NCBI RefSeq assembly: GCF_003008555.2
Contig: NZ_CP043621.1
Location: 1-64,000, forward strand
DNA from: Pukyongiella litopenaei
GTDB taxonomy: Bacteria > Pseudomonadota > Alphaproteobacteria > Rhodobacterales > Rhodobacteraceae
Length of the DNA: 64,000 nt
Direction of reading: 5' to 3'
Shown in pieces: positions 36,115-44,489 of the stretch. Made by a program: the position numbers and the translations under genes. Below the pieces are notes generated by a model, which worked only from the letters and a program-made list of their open reading frames with translations, was not told the origin of the DNA and did not search any database. Every line of letters begins with the position of its first letter. Within the stretch, counting starts at the first letter, position 1.

Positions 36115-36415
36115 TCACTGGACCAAACCGCGGCACCGGCTGGGCCGCGACTACGGCGATGCGCGGTTCGGCAATACGGGTTATGCGCGGGAAGAGATCG
36201 TCGCCGAGCTCTGCTCGGTGTTCCTGGGCCAGCATCTCGGGTTCACGGCACATACGCTGGAGATGAACGCCGCCTATCTCGACAATTGGCTGCGGGTTCT
36301 CAAATCCGACAAGCACGCGATCTTCAAGCACGCCGCCGATGCGCAGCGGGCCTGCGATTACCTGATCGCCGCCTCCGAGGCGGGGCGATCCGCGATGACA
36401 GCCGATGTCGCCTGA
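36115..36415 (+). pseudogene. ardC: ArdC-like protein, 3' part
   Basis: Resumes in the zincin domain right after the RIT element: HWTKPRHRLGRDYGD, then YAREEIVAELCSVFLGQHLGF (the downstream glutamate of the zinc site) and a normal C-terminus. It has no start codon of its own that would make a useful protein. Confidence 0.88.
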
Positions 36416-36442
36416 GCACCGAACGAACCGGAGGACCAAGGC

Positions 36443-36655
36443 ATGCAGCGCTATGAACCCAAAACCCTGAAAGTGGTCTGTTTTCCAGACGGGGCGCGAT
36501 ACGTGATCCGGTTTCGCAATGGCGCCTGGTGGTGGAGCCGGTCCGAAGGTGCGTATCCGCTCTCAGCGCTGGTCGAGACTATCGAGGAGCGGGGCGGATG
36601 GATCGAGCGTATCCCCAACCCGAACCATCGGCCGCGGAGACTTCTGGATCTGTAG
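36443..36655 (+). CDS. small conserved plasmid protein, unknown function
   Basis: 70 aa, rich in aromatic residues (YVIRFRNGAWWWSRSEGAYPL). GGAGG lies upstream of the ATG. The gene sits between ardC and DUF3768 in a co-directional plasmid accessory block. I do not recognise a family. Confidence 0.6.
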   Translation: MQRYEPKTLKVVCFPDGARYVIRFRNGAWWWSRSEGAYPLSALVETIEERGGWIERIPNPNHRPRRLLDL

Positions 36656-36742
36656 AGAGCCGGATGTGTGGCCTTCTCTCGCGGAAAAGTAAAAGCAGGC
36701 TTTGGGTCTGGTGGTTTCAACCCATCCGGAAAGGACAGACCC

Positions 36743-37132
36743 ATGAGCACCCCCGAACCCGCAGAGTTCTCCCCGCCAGACGCCGCCACCATCGCCGCGC
36801 AGAACGATGCCTTCCGCAGGTTTGCCTGTCTTGGCATCGCGCCGGATCAACCGATCCAGGGCCGCATGCACGTGACGCGCTCATTGATGGAAGCCGGCGA
36901 CGGGTTCATGGCCGAGGCGGTGAAAGCCACCGGGGAGTTCGACACGTTTGAGCCGGAAAACGATCCCGAGGGCTGGCATGATTTCGGGGCGGTCACGATC
37001 CGAGGCGAGACCGTGTTCTGGAAACTGGATTTGTACGAGGCCGATTCCGATTTCCGCTTCGGGGCCGAGGCCCCGGACAACCCCGAGACCACCATGCGCG
37101 TGCTGACCATCATGAAGGCGCGTGATTGGTAG
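36743..37132 (+). CDS. DUF3768 family protein
   Basis: 129 aa, matching DUF3768 in pattern (AQNDAFRRFACLG, VTRSLMEAGDGFMAEAVKATGEFDTFEPENDPEGWHDFGAV, FWKLDLYE, MRVLTIMKARDW). ATG 36743 follows AAGGAC; earlier in-frame starts run through a non-coding leader. Common on alphaproteobacterial plasmids, function unknown. Confidence 0.8.
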   Translation: MSTPEPAEFSPPDAATIAAQNDAFRRFACLGIAPDQPIQGRMHVTRSLMEAGDGFMAEAVKATGEFDTFEPENDPEGWHDFGAVTIRGETVFWKLDLYEADSDFRFGAEAPDNPETTMRVLTIMKARDW

Positions 37133-37160
37133 GACTGGCCGCTCCAGACCTGCCCGCGAC

Positions 37161-37200
37161 GGGCCCGCTGACCCCGAAAGGCAAAGCGGGCCCTTTGTCC
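37161..37200 (+). terminator. intrinsic terminator after DUF3768
   Basis: GGGCCCGCT (37161-37169) pairs with AGCGGGCCC (37185-37193), followed by TTTGTCC. The T-run is short, so efficiency is uncertain. Confidence 0.5.
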
Positions 37201-37276
37201 TGTTGGTTCCCGGATCCGGGGATTGGTCGCGCGAAGATCCGCGCGACTCTCTCAATCACGTCGAAAAGGACAAATC

Positions 37277-39250
37277 ATGACTCACACGTTCAAACCCACC
37301 ACCGTCGCCATCGGCGATCTCGTGGCCCATCCGGCCAATGTGCGCAGCAAGTCGCCCGAGACCTATGCCTCCGAGAACATCGCGCATCTCAAGGCCAGCA
37401 TCGCCGTGCTGGGCCTCCTGCAGCCGCTGCTCGTCCAGAAGATCGATGGCAAGTTCGCCGTGCTCGCCGGCGGCCGGCGTCATGCGGCGCTCCTGGAACT
37501 GGTCGCGGACAAGTCGGCCAAGAGCTTCGCCAAACGCACGAAGATCGACTGCCGGATTGTCCCCAACGATTGCGACGTGACCACCGCGCTGTCGCTCGCC
37601 GAGAACATCACCCAGGCGCCGATGAATGCGATCGACGAGTTCGAGGCCTTCGCCCGGATGATGGAGGTCGACGGGCAGACGCCTGAGACGATCGCCAAGA
37701 CCTTCGGCACCACCGTTGCGGCTGTGAAAGGCCGTCTGCGCTATGGACTCATCCACCCCGACATCCGCGCTGCGGCCCGTGCCAAGACGATCACCCTCGA
37801 TACGATGAAGGCCTTTGCCGATCATCCAAGCCAGGAGGTGCAGAAGGAAGTCTTCGAGGCGCTTACCAAGGAGGACAGCTACGTCCAGGCCTACACGGTG
37901 CGAAACGCTCTGAAGTCCCGCGGCGTGCAGGTCAGCGACGATATCGGGGCGTTCGTGCGGCAGGACTACGAAGCGCGTGGCGGAGCCATCGCGGCCGATC
38001 TCCTGGACGAGCATTCCGTGCTCGAGGATTCCGCGCTGGTCGAAACCATCCTGCTCGAGAAGCTCAGCACAGCCGCCGAAGAGGCTCGCGCAGCGATTGG
38101 TTTTGCCTGGGCAGATGCGGTCATCCAGTACGATTACGCCGCCATGGCAGATTACGGGCGTGTCTATCCGGGGCCTGTTGAACCCGATGAGAAAGGGGCG
38201 AGGCGCGTGGACGAGATCACCGCCGAGCTTGAGACGCTGGAGCGGGAGATGGAGAACGAAGACCTCGAGGATGAGGCTTACAACGATCTCTACGACCGGG
38301 TCGACGCGTTGGAAGCTGAAGCACGGGATCTGCAGGAGGCCTACAGCGCGGAGGATCTCGCACGCTCCGGCGTGATCGCCTCCTGGTCGCACGGCAATTT
38401 CAGCCTGCATGTCGGCCTGGTGCGCCCTGAGGACAAACCCGAAAGCGCGGGCAAGGCACCCGGCACGACACAGGACCAGGGCGCGGCGGACAGGAATGAG
38501 ATCACCTATCCCGCCTCTCTGACCGAGGACCTCAAGACCGAACGGGCGATGGCGCTCGGTGCTGCGATGACGATGCACCCGGACGCCACGCTCGACCTCA
38601 CGCTCTTCAAGCTGGTCACCGATGTGCTGGGTCACGGCATGGGCGTCACCCCGGCGATCAAGGTCGATGCCCGCCAGGAGTATCGCAGCCACGCCAAGAT
38701 GGACGAGATTGACAGCACTTCGCTCGAACAGGTGGCGGAAGCCCGTGACGCGCTCGATCTCTCCTGGGCGGATGACGCCAAATCCCCCGCCGACCAGTTC
38801 GCACGCTTCCGCGCACTCGATGCGGGCGAGAAAGCCAGGCTCGTGGCCTTTGCCACCGCCAGCACCACGCAGTCCTGCTTTGCGCGGGACCGGCAGCGCG
38901 ACAGCCTGATGCATGACTTCGAGGTCGAGATCATGCCGGACATCCGGGCGCATTGGACGCCGAACGCGGCGCTTTTCAATCGCTTCAAGAAAGCCTGGCT
39001 TCTGAAAATCCTCGGCGAGGAGCTGGGGCTCGCGCAGGAGGCGGTGACATTGGCCTCTTCGACCAAGAAGGAGGTCGTCGCCTTCTGCGACAAGCTCTTC
39101 GCGGAGCCCTTCGCCACGCTCACCGATGCGCAGCGCGCGGCCGTCGCGGCCTGGTGTCCGCCAATGATGCAGACCTCGGGTATCGAGCCGGTCGACGCGC
39201 CCGAGGCCGAGATGCCCGAAGGCGAAACCGAGGTCGCAGAAGCGGCCTGA
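37277..39250 (+). CDS. large ParB-like nuclease/partition-family protein
   Basis: 657 aa. N-terminal ParB/Srx-type domain (residues 5-100: LVAHPANVRSKSPETY, VLAGGRRHAALLEL, ENITQAPMNAIDEFEAF) and helix-turn-helix (TPETIAKTFGTTVAAVKGRL), then a long extension (about 230-657) with an acidic coiled-coil stretch (ITAELETLEREMENEDLEDEAYNDLYD). Much larger than RepB and found on alphaproteobacterial plasmids outside the replication operon; probably a DNA-binding or ParB-like CTPase accessory factor. ATG 37277 follows AAAAGGAC. Confidence 0.8.
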   Translation: MTHTFKPTTVAIGDLVAHPANVRSKSPETYASENIAHLKASIAVLGLLQPLLVQKIDGKFAVLAGGRRHAALLELVADKSAKSFAKRTKIDCRIVPNDCDVTTALSLAENITQAPMNAIDEFEAFARMMEVDGQTPETIAKTFGTTVAAVKGRLRYGLIHPDIRAAARAKTITLDTMKAFADHPSQEVQKEVFEALTKEDSYVQAYTVRNALKSRGVQVSDDIGAFVRQDYEARGGAIAADLLDEHSVLEDSALVETILLEKLSTAAEEARAAIGFAWADAVIQYDYAAMADYGRVYPGPVEPDEKGARRVDEITAELETLEREMENEDLEDEAYNDLYDRVDALEAEARDLQEAYSAEDLARSGVIASWSHGNFSLHVGLVRPEDKPESAGKAPGTTQDQGAADRNEITYPASLTEDLKTERAMALGAAMTMHPDATLDLTLFKLVTDVLGHGMGVTPAIKVDARQEYRSHAKMDEIDSTSLEQVAEARDALDLSWADDAKSPADQFARFRALDAGEKARLVAFATASTTQSCFARDRQRDSLMHDFEVEIMPDIRAHWTPNAALFNRFKKAWLLKILGEELGLAQEAVTLASSTKKEVVAFCDKLFAEPFATLTDAQRAAVAAWCPPMMQTSGIEPVDAPEAEMPEGETEVAEAA

Positions 39251-39318
39251 ACGAGCAGGCGACCCGCTCAGCAGCTGCGGGGCGGGTCGCACCTTTATCA
39301 AACTCACAGGAAAATCCA

Positions 39319-39912
39319 ATGGCACTTCTCAGCTTCTCCGCGGCGGGCGCCGCGGCCCAGATCGCGTATGCGCGCGGCTGCTCCACCTTCCTGCCGAACT
39401 GGAACGGCCCGGTCGGCAAACCCGCCCTCATCCTGATCGTCGGCAATGGCGTGCATCTGCGCTCCAACGGCATCGACGGTGCGTCCACGCGGATCGTCAC
39501 CACCGAGCGCGCCGATCCCTCCTTCGCCTTCGCGACAGGCATCAACCCGTTCCGGGACCCTGACTGGATGGTGGCCCGGCAAGCGGCGTTCCGCGATCTG
39601 ACGGGCCAGTTCTACACCGACATTCTCGACGACGTGCAGATGCTCATCGACCGAGGTCATGACACCATCCGGCTGGCGACCGATGGCCACACGATCCGCG
39701 TCTTCCTGCGCCGCGCCGCCGACTACCTGATCGGCGGCACCTATGATGTCCCGTCCGGTCTCGGCGGGACGTTCCGGGTGATCCTCAGGGATGCCACCGA
39801 CACGCATGCCATCGTGCAGAACCGCGGAAACTGCGAAGATTTCGACGAGATGCTGCCCTACCGTGTGCCGCTCGATGCACTCATCGAGATCGATGACCGG
39901 AGGGCGGCTTAA
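39319..39912 (+). CDS. conserved plasmid hypothetical protein
   Basis: 197 aa, soluble, no recognised motif. Conserved-looking segments include FLPNWNGPVGKPALILIVGNGVHL and RRAADYLIGGTYDVPSGLGG. ATG 39319 is preceded by ACAGGA. Part of the co-directional block after the large ParB-like gene. Function unknown. Confidence 0.65.
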   Translation: MALLSFSAAGAAAQIAYARGCSTFLPNWNGPVGKPALILIVGNGVHLRSNGIDGASTRIVTTERADPSFAFATGINPFRDPDWMVARQAAFRDLTGQFYTDILDDVQMLIDRGHDTIRLATDGHTIRVFLRRAADYLIGGTYDVPSGLGGTFRVILRDATDTHAIVQNRGNCEDFDEMLPYRVPLDALIEIDDRRAA

Positions 39913-39913
39913 C

Positions 39914-40008
39914 GCGTTCGACTTAATCTTGAACCGGTTGTTCGCTGCCTCTCGCTTCGCTCGAACGCGAAAACCGGTGACTGGATTTAAGATGTAAAGT
40001 CGAAACGC
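39914..40008. repeat. long imperfect hairpin between plasmid genes
   Basis: GCGTTCGACTT... at 39914 and its complement AAGTCGAAACGC ending at 40008 bracket an inner ACCGGTT/AACCGGT pair, so the 95 bp can fold as an extended cruciform or RNA stem. It is immediately downstream of the 39319-39912 gene. It could be a strong terminator or a recombination site; it lacks a T-run. Confidence 0.5.
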
Positions 40009-40115
40009 TGAAACGCGCCCTTTCTCACATTCGCATCGCCAATACCCTGCCGGGCCTGCGGCCCTCTCGGGACATTGGCGCCCAAAATTTTCCCTGTGAG
40101 AGAAAGGACTCTGAA

Positions 40116-40772
40116 ATGGGTTGGCTCTTTTATACCGATCGTCGCGTGAAGACCTACGCGGACGAGAAGGCGGAAATCGCCCGACTCTGTACCTCCGAGA
40201 CCGAGACGCGCCGAACTGAACTGCTCAAAGCCTGCAAGGTCGGCGCGACCTGGTATGCAGCTGCCAGGGTCACGAGCCTGGACGGCTCGCCGGTCGAGGA
40301 CGCGACCTATGTGACCGAAAATGACGGGTCGATCACCTTCGGGGCGGTGTTTCTCACCCGATACGACGAGGGCTGCTGGGGCTACAAGGACATCGAGGAG
40401 AGCGCGGGCCCCGTCGAGTCGTGCGCCCCGCTCAGCCTTCTGGCGCTGCTCTCCGAATTGAAGGACCCCGACAGCTATGCCCATGCCTGGCGCCAGCGCT
40501 GTCGGGACTGGGCCGCGATTCCGGACTACGAGGAGGGCGACAAGATACGGCTCGCCGCGCCGGTGTCGCTGACCGATGGCAGCACCTGCCAAATCGTGAC
40601 GGCCACCCATTACAGACGCGGAGCGCAAAGACGCCGGTGCTATCGCATCGAGGACACCGGCGGTCTCGTGCGTCTGTCGAAGGCCTCGCTCGCGGGGTCG
40701 GAATTGCTCGACTCCGCCAAGGGCGCGGCGAGTCCGGTTCTGGCCGAGTTCTTCAGGGGGCAAAAGGGGTGA
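40116..40772 (+). CDS. DUF6927-like plasmid protein
   Basis: 218 aa beginning MGWLFYTDRRVKTYADEKAE, resembling the DUF6927 family: VGATWYAAARV, GAVFLTRYDEGCWGYKDIEESAGPVESCAPLSLL. No catalytic motif recognised. Frequently in plasmid blocks with DUF3768 and ParB-like genes. Function unknown. Confidence 0.68.
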   Translation: MGWLFYTDRRVKTYADEKAEIARLCTSETETRRTELLKACKVGATWYAAARVTSLDGSPVEDATYVTENDGSITFGAVFLTRYDEGCWGYKDIEESAGPVESCAPLSLLALLSELKDPDSYAHAWRQRCRDWAAIPDYEEGDKIRLAAPVSLTDGSTCQIVTATHYRRGAQRRRCYRIEDTGGLVRLSKASLAGSELLDSAKGAASPVLAEFFRGQKG

Positions 40773-40799
40773 CGATGTTCCCCATTCCTGCCTCTTGCA

Positions 40800-40824
40800 G
40801 AATATTAAGAAAATCCGTATATTC
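40800..40824. promoter_or_regulatory. operator-like inverted repeat before antitoxin gene
   Basis: GAATAT (40800-40805) and ATATTC (40819-40824) form an AT-rich dyad 33 bp before the antitoxin ATG. Phd/YefM antitoxins repress their own promoter through such dyads. Confidence 0.45.
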
Positions 40825-40856
40825 CTAAAAAGGCAGAGAATCCATGGAGAGCCGAG

Positions 40857-41099
40857 ATGAAACAGTTTGCAGCAGGCGATCTGACCCGCAACACGGGCGA
40901 TCTCTTCGAGGCGGCAACCGTTGCCCCGGTCGCGATCACGAAGCACCGTAAGCCGCGCTTCGTGGTCATGTCGATGGAGCGGTTCCAGGCCCTGACGGCC
41001 GGACGCGGGTCCCAGGTGGCCCTCGATGTGGCCGACATGCCCGAAGAACTGGGCAACCTCCTCGACCAGGGCATCGAAGAGCATTTCCGTGACCGCTGA
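40857..41099 (+). CDS. Phd/YefM-family antitoxin
   Basis: 80 aa with the Phd/YefM N-terminal DNA-binding fold (FAAGDLTRNTGDLFEAATVAPVAITKHRKPRFVVMSMERFQAL). The C-terminal part (DMPEELGNLLDQGIEEHFRD) would bind the toxin. It overlaps the toxin start by 11 bp. Confidence 0.87.
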   Translation: MKQFAAGDLTRNTGDLFEAATVAPVAITKHRKPRFVVMSMERFQALTAGRGSQVALDVADMPEELGNLLDQGIEEHFRDR

Positions 41100-41508
41100 T
41101 TTCCCTGCCGCCGGGCAGGTTTTCGATTACCACTACCTTTGGAAATGGCAAGCGGATCGCGGCGAAAGCGAAGGACGGAAGAAGCGGCCAAGCTGCGTGG
41201 TAATCGTCGTCACCAACCAGACGGGCCAGCATGTCATGTTCATTGCGCCCATCACCAGTAAATCCCCGGATGAGGGGCGTGTGGCGCTGAAGATTCCCGA
41301 GACCGAAGCGCGCCGCGCCAGGCTCGACAGCGATGTGCCGCTCTGGGTCGTTCTGGACGAGTTGAACGCCGACATTCTCGAGACCTCCTACACAATCGAA
41401 GAACGCTCGCCGCGCGGATCGTTCGGTGCAGCCTTCACCGACGCGATTCTGCACGAGGTGAAGCGCCTTCGCACCGCCGGCGGACTGAAGCTGTCGAGCC
41501 GGACCTGA
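41089..41508 (+). CDS. PemK/MazF-like toxin of type II pair
   Basis: 139 aa from GTG 41089 (TADFPAAGQVFDYHYLW). The pattern fits PemK/MazF-like endoribonuclease toxins: GQVFDYHYLWKWQ, RPSCVVIVV, IAPITSKSP, an SH3-like barrel. Start chosen because it overlaps the antitoxin gene by 11 bp and the fold begins there; the longer frame from 41026 is antitoxin shadow. The pair probably stabilises the plasmid. The pairing of a Phd-type antitoxin with a MazF-like toxin is common in Alphaproteobacteria. Confidence 0.72.
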   Translation: MTADFPAAGQVFDYHYLWKWQADRGESEGRKKRPSCVVIVVTNQTGQHVMFIAPITSKSPDEGRVALKIPETEARRARLDSDVPLWVVLDELNADILETSYTIEERSPRGSFGAAFTDAILHEVKRLRTAGGLKLSSRT

Positions 41509-41681
41509 TCGCCGAACACCGGCAAAACGGACGCGACTGTCTCGCCGCCTTCGCGGGAGACCGGGGTCCGATCTCTCTGACCTGCCCAGATTCCGAACTT
41601 CCAACTGCCTCCACCTCCTGAAAGGGGAAAGGCGGCTTTCTGTCCTGTCAGACCTGTAACCTGACTGGAAGGACAGACGCC

Positions 41682-42585
41682 ATGGCCAATCAAAGACCGA
41701 AGCACGGACCCGATATCCCATCACAAGCCCGCCTCCGGGAGGCCCTGACCCTCATCGGCAGGGAGATCGAGGGCCAGCCTCTCAGGAGTTCGTCACTGGC
41801 CCGCATCATGCGCGAGACGTTCCGTGGCAGCGATGCCGCCGGCGCATGGGACTGGCGCATGGCCTATGACATGATGCAGGCCGCTGCGGTCATGCAGGTC
41901 GTGAAGGGCACCGGCCAAGACACATTCGCCATCGCCGGACGTCTTGCCTCGCGGCTCCTGACGGAATCGCGGCGCTCCGAACAGCAAATCCGTTTGCAAC
42001 AATTCTCCAGCCCGCTGGCCTATGCGGCGCTGGCCGTCCGAGCCGCCGCCATCCGCCCTGGCGAAACCGTGCTCGAACCCTCGGCGGGCACCGGCGCGCT
42101 GGCCGCATTCGCCGCGCGCTCTGGCGGCAAACCGATGCTCAACGAAATCGATCCCTTCCGCCGGGGGCTTCTCGAGGCGGTGTTCCGCACGGAAGCGACC
42201 GGCTTCGACGCCGAGCATATCGACGACCTCCTGACCGTGCCCGAGCTTCCGGGCGTCATCGTCATGAACCCGCCCTTCGCCTCCTCGGTCGACCGGTCGC
42301 GCGACAAGCATATCGCGGCCAAGCACCTGATCGGTGCCGCCAAGCGCCTGGCGCCCGGAGGGCGTCTCGTGGCGATCATGCCGATGGGCTTCACGCCGGA
42401 GCGGGACGCGGCGCACTGGGCACGGGCCTCAGCCATCGCGAAACCGCGCCTCGCGCTCACGATCCCCGGCCATGCCTACGCCAGGCTCGGCACCACGGTC
42501 GAAACGCAGCTCATGGTCTTCGACAAGGTGCAGGAAGATGTCGAGATCGTCCGCGCGGCTGTCGATGATCTGGATGCGGCGCGGG
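41682..42585 (+). pseudogene. methylase-like N-terminus of strawberry-notch-type gene, truncated
   Basis: About 301 residues remain. An N-terminal helical region leads into a Rossmann methyltransferase core: VLEPSAGTGALAAFAA (motif I) and VIVMNPPFA (NPPF motif IV). Such domains head very large strawberry-notch-like methylase-helicase proteins of alphaproteobacterial plasmids. Here the IS6 element begins at 42586 and the rest is gone; the frame ends at 42608 inside the IS. Confidence 0.75.
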
Positions 42586-43396
42586 GGCATTGTCAGGTTG
42601 TTCTATGAGGACACAGTGACCTGGCAGAATCCACTTTAGGCCGCTAGCTCTTCTGCACAACGGTTCCAAGTTTCGAAAGCCGTTGTTCGCTTGTTTCTGT
42701 ATTCTGAAGCGGTCATTTTGTTGCGGCCGGGACGAAATAGATTGGCGGTTTCATCGTGGATCGATAGAAACTTCTGCGCTTGCCGTGCCGACTTGAAGCG
42801 ACCTTGGATTTTCTCCCTTTTTCGGGTCAGCCTGTGGGAGCCTTCGATGCGGTTGTTCAAGCCCTTATGCGCCCGGTGATCGACGCTAATATCGAGCTTA
42901 CGCAAGGCTGCACCGTAACTGCGAAGTTTGTCCGTCACGATAACACGTGGCTCACCCCAACGGGTGATCAGTCTAGAAATAAGTCGTTTCGCGGCCCGCG
43001 TGTTACGCCGAGTTTGAACCAATATATCAAGAACTTCCCCGTTGCTATCGACCGCACGCCAAAGCCAATGTTTCACTCCCCGGATCGATATCACCACTTC
43101 ATCGAGATGCCATTTATCGCTGGGCGGATTGCGTCTTGCACGGATACGTTTCGAGATCCCAGAACCAAATTTTCCAACCCAAGCGCGGATCGTTTCATAG
43201 CTGACCACAACGCCGCGCTCGGAGAGCAGTTCTTCAACGTCTCGCAGGCTGAGAGCAAAACGGTGATAGGCCCAAACCGCATACGAAATTATAGGCAGCG
43301 GGAAGCGGTGGCCTTTGAGGCGGGATGAAGAATTCGTACAAATCATCGACATGGGCTACGCAGGTGCCGAACGCAGGTCAACAACTTGACGATGCC
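42586..43396 (-). mobile_element. IS6-family insertion sequence
   Basis: 811 bp. Ends match as inverted repeats: GGCATTGTCAGGTTGTTC on the left and the reverse complement GGCATCGTCAAGTTGTTG on the right (15 of 18). The flanking 8-mers (GGCGCGGG left, GCTGCGCC right) differ, so there is no target duplication; both neighbours are truncated genes. This points to a deletion made by or between IS6 copies. Confidence 0.85.
42636..43352 (-). CDS. IS6-family transposase
   Basis: 238 aa, full length for IS6. DDE residues in WHLDEV, VTDKLRSYG and NNRIEGSHR; zinc/HTH region at the N-terminus (YETIRAWVGKFG). Confidence 0.93.
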   Translation of the reverse strand: MSMICTNSSSRLKGHRFPLPIISYAVWAYHRFALSLRDVEELLSERGVVVSYETIRAWVGKFGSGISKRIRARRNPPSDKWHLDEVVISIRGVKHWLWRAVDSNGEVLDILVQTRRNTRAAKRLISRLITRWGEPRVIVTDKLRSYGAALRKLDISVDHRAHKGLNNRIEGSHRLTRKREKIQGRFKSARQAQKFLSIHDETANLFRPGRNKMTASEYRNKRTTAFETWNRCAEELAA

Positions 43397-43973
43397 GCTG
43401 CGCCAGACCCAGATCATCTATCAGATGGCCGACACGGCGTTGAACCCTAAACAGAGGATTGGCGAGATCATCGCTCGCCCGTTGCAATTCTATGGCGGCC
43501 TGACAGGGGCGAAACTCAAAGAGGAAGTGCGGGCGCTTTTGGACCAAATCGAATTAGAGCCGGACCGCTATATCAATCACTTGCCGCGCGAGCTATCCGG
43601 CGGCCAGAAACAAAGGATTGGCATCGCCCGGGCCCTGGCCGCTTCACCGCAGTTCATTGTCTGCGACGAGGTAACCTCAGCGCTGGATCAGCTGGTGGCC
43701 GAGGGTATTCTGCGGCTGCTGGAGAAACTGCAGCGGGAACGCGACCTAGCCTATATGTTCATCACCCATGATCTTGCCACCGTCCGAGCCATCGCCGACG
43801 AGGTGATTGTTATGCAGCAAGGCGAAATTGTGGAAAGCGGCGAAAAAGAGGCGATGTTTTCACCACCGCATCACCCGTATACTGAATTGCTGCTAAGCTC
43901 GGTCCCTGAAATGGACCCGGATTGGTTGGATGGCTTACTTGCAAGGCGCCGACAAGCAAAGGCCCCGCACTAA
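43397..43973 (+). pseudogene. oligopeptide-type ABC transporter ATPase, C-terminal part
   Basis: Codes for the C-terminal ~190 residues of a Dpp/Opp ATPase: DTALNPKQRIGEII (Q-loop region), LSGGQKQRIGIARALA (signature), IVCDEV (Walker B, aspartate followed by glutamate) and the family tail HPYTELLLSSVP. The Walker A half has been removed at the IS6 edge. A methionine at 43386 lies in the IS and could start a useless fragment. Confidence 0.85.
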
Positions 43974-44049
43974 GTACGCTGCAGCGGGTTTGCTTTGATA
44001 ACTACTCAGCCATCAATATCGACCAGCGAGTTAGGGTGAAATGAAATGC

Positions 44050-44156
44050 TGAAAGATCGAAAGCGGGCCGGATCATCGACGGCTGCCCGGAAGGTCAATG
44101 CCACAACTGCACCGATCCCCGGCATCGTCATCAAGGGGTCGATTGCCGGAGGGGGC
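44050..44156 (-). pseudogene. IS110-family transposase fragment
   Basis: Minus-strand reading gives [15 protein letters not shown] then [13 protein letters not shown], the helix-hairpin-helix region of transposase_20 (IS110/IS116). About 35 codons remain. Confidence 0.65.
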
Positions 44157-44216
44157 AGAATCCTACGCTAAGGCCAGTTTTGACTGTTTTCGGCGCGCAT
44201 AGCCGCGTTTCCTGCT

Positions 44217-44489
44217 ATGATCGACCACATGGAGATCGACACAGACCGCATCGACGAAGTTGTTTTAGGGCTATTGTGGCTGACACTGCATGATGATCGA
44301 CGGGCCTGGAAAGGCCATGACTGGGATGTGATGAACCGATTGTATGAACGGGGCATGATCTACGATCCCGTCAACAAGGCCAAATCGGTTGTCCTAACGG
44401 ATGAGGGTTTGGCAAAAGCGGAACAATTGTTTCGCGGGCGCTGTTGCAAAAATTTGCTGAGGCCAGGTTCTGTTCCATCTCATCAATAA
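44217..44489 (+). CDS. DUF6429-like small protein, altered C-terminus
   Basis: The first 75 residues ([44 protein letters not shown]) look like the DUF6429 family. The last ~16 residues come from IS sequence that begins near 44440, so the natural end is lost. It may still be made. ATG 44229 is an alternative start. Function unknown. Confidence 0.6.
   Translation: MIDHMEIDTDRIDEVVLGLLWLTLHDDRRAWKGHDWDVMNRLYERGMIYDPVNKAKSVVLTDEGLAKAEQLFRGRCCKNLLRPGSVPSHQ

Noticed and set aside
37256-39325. 689-codon minus-strand frame
   Set aside because: Exactly antisense to the large ParB-like gene; no start signal or known motif.
42586-43396. Simple IS6 insertion into one gene
   Set aside because: The genes on the two sides are unrelated and the flanking 8-mers do not match, so a plain insertion with target duplication is excluded.
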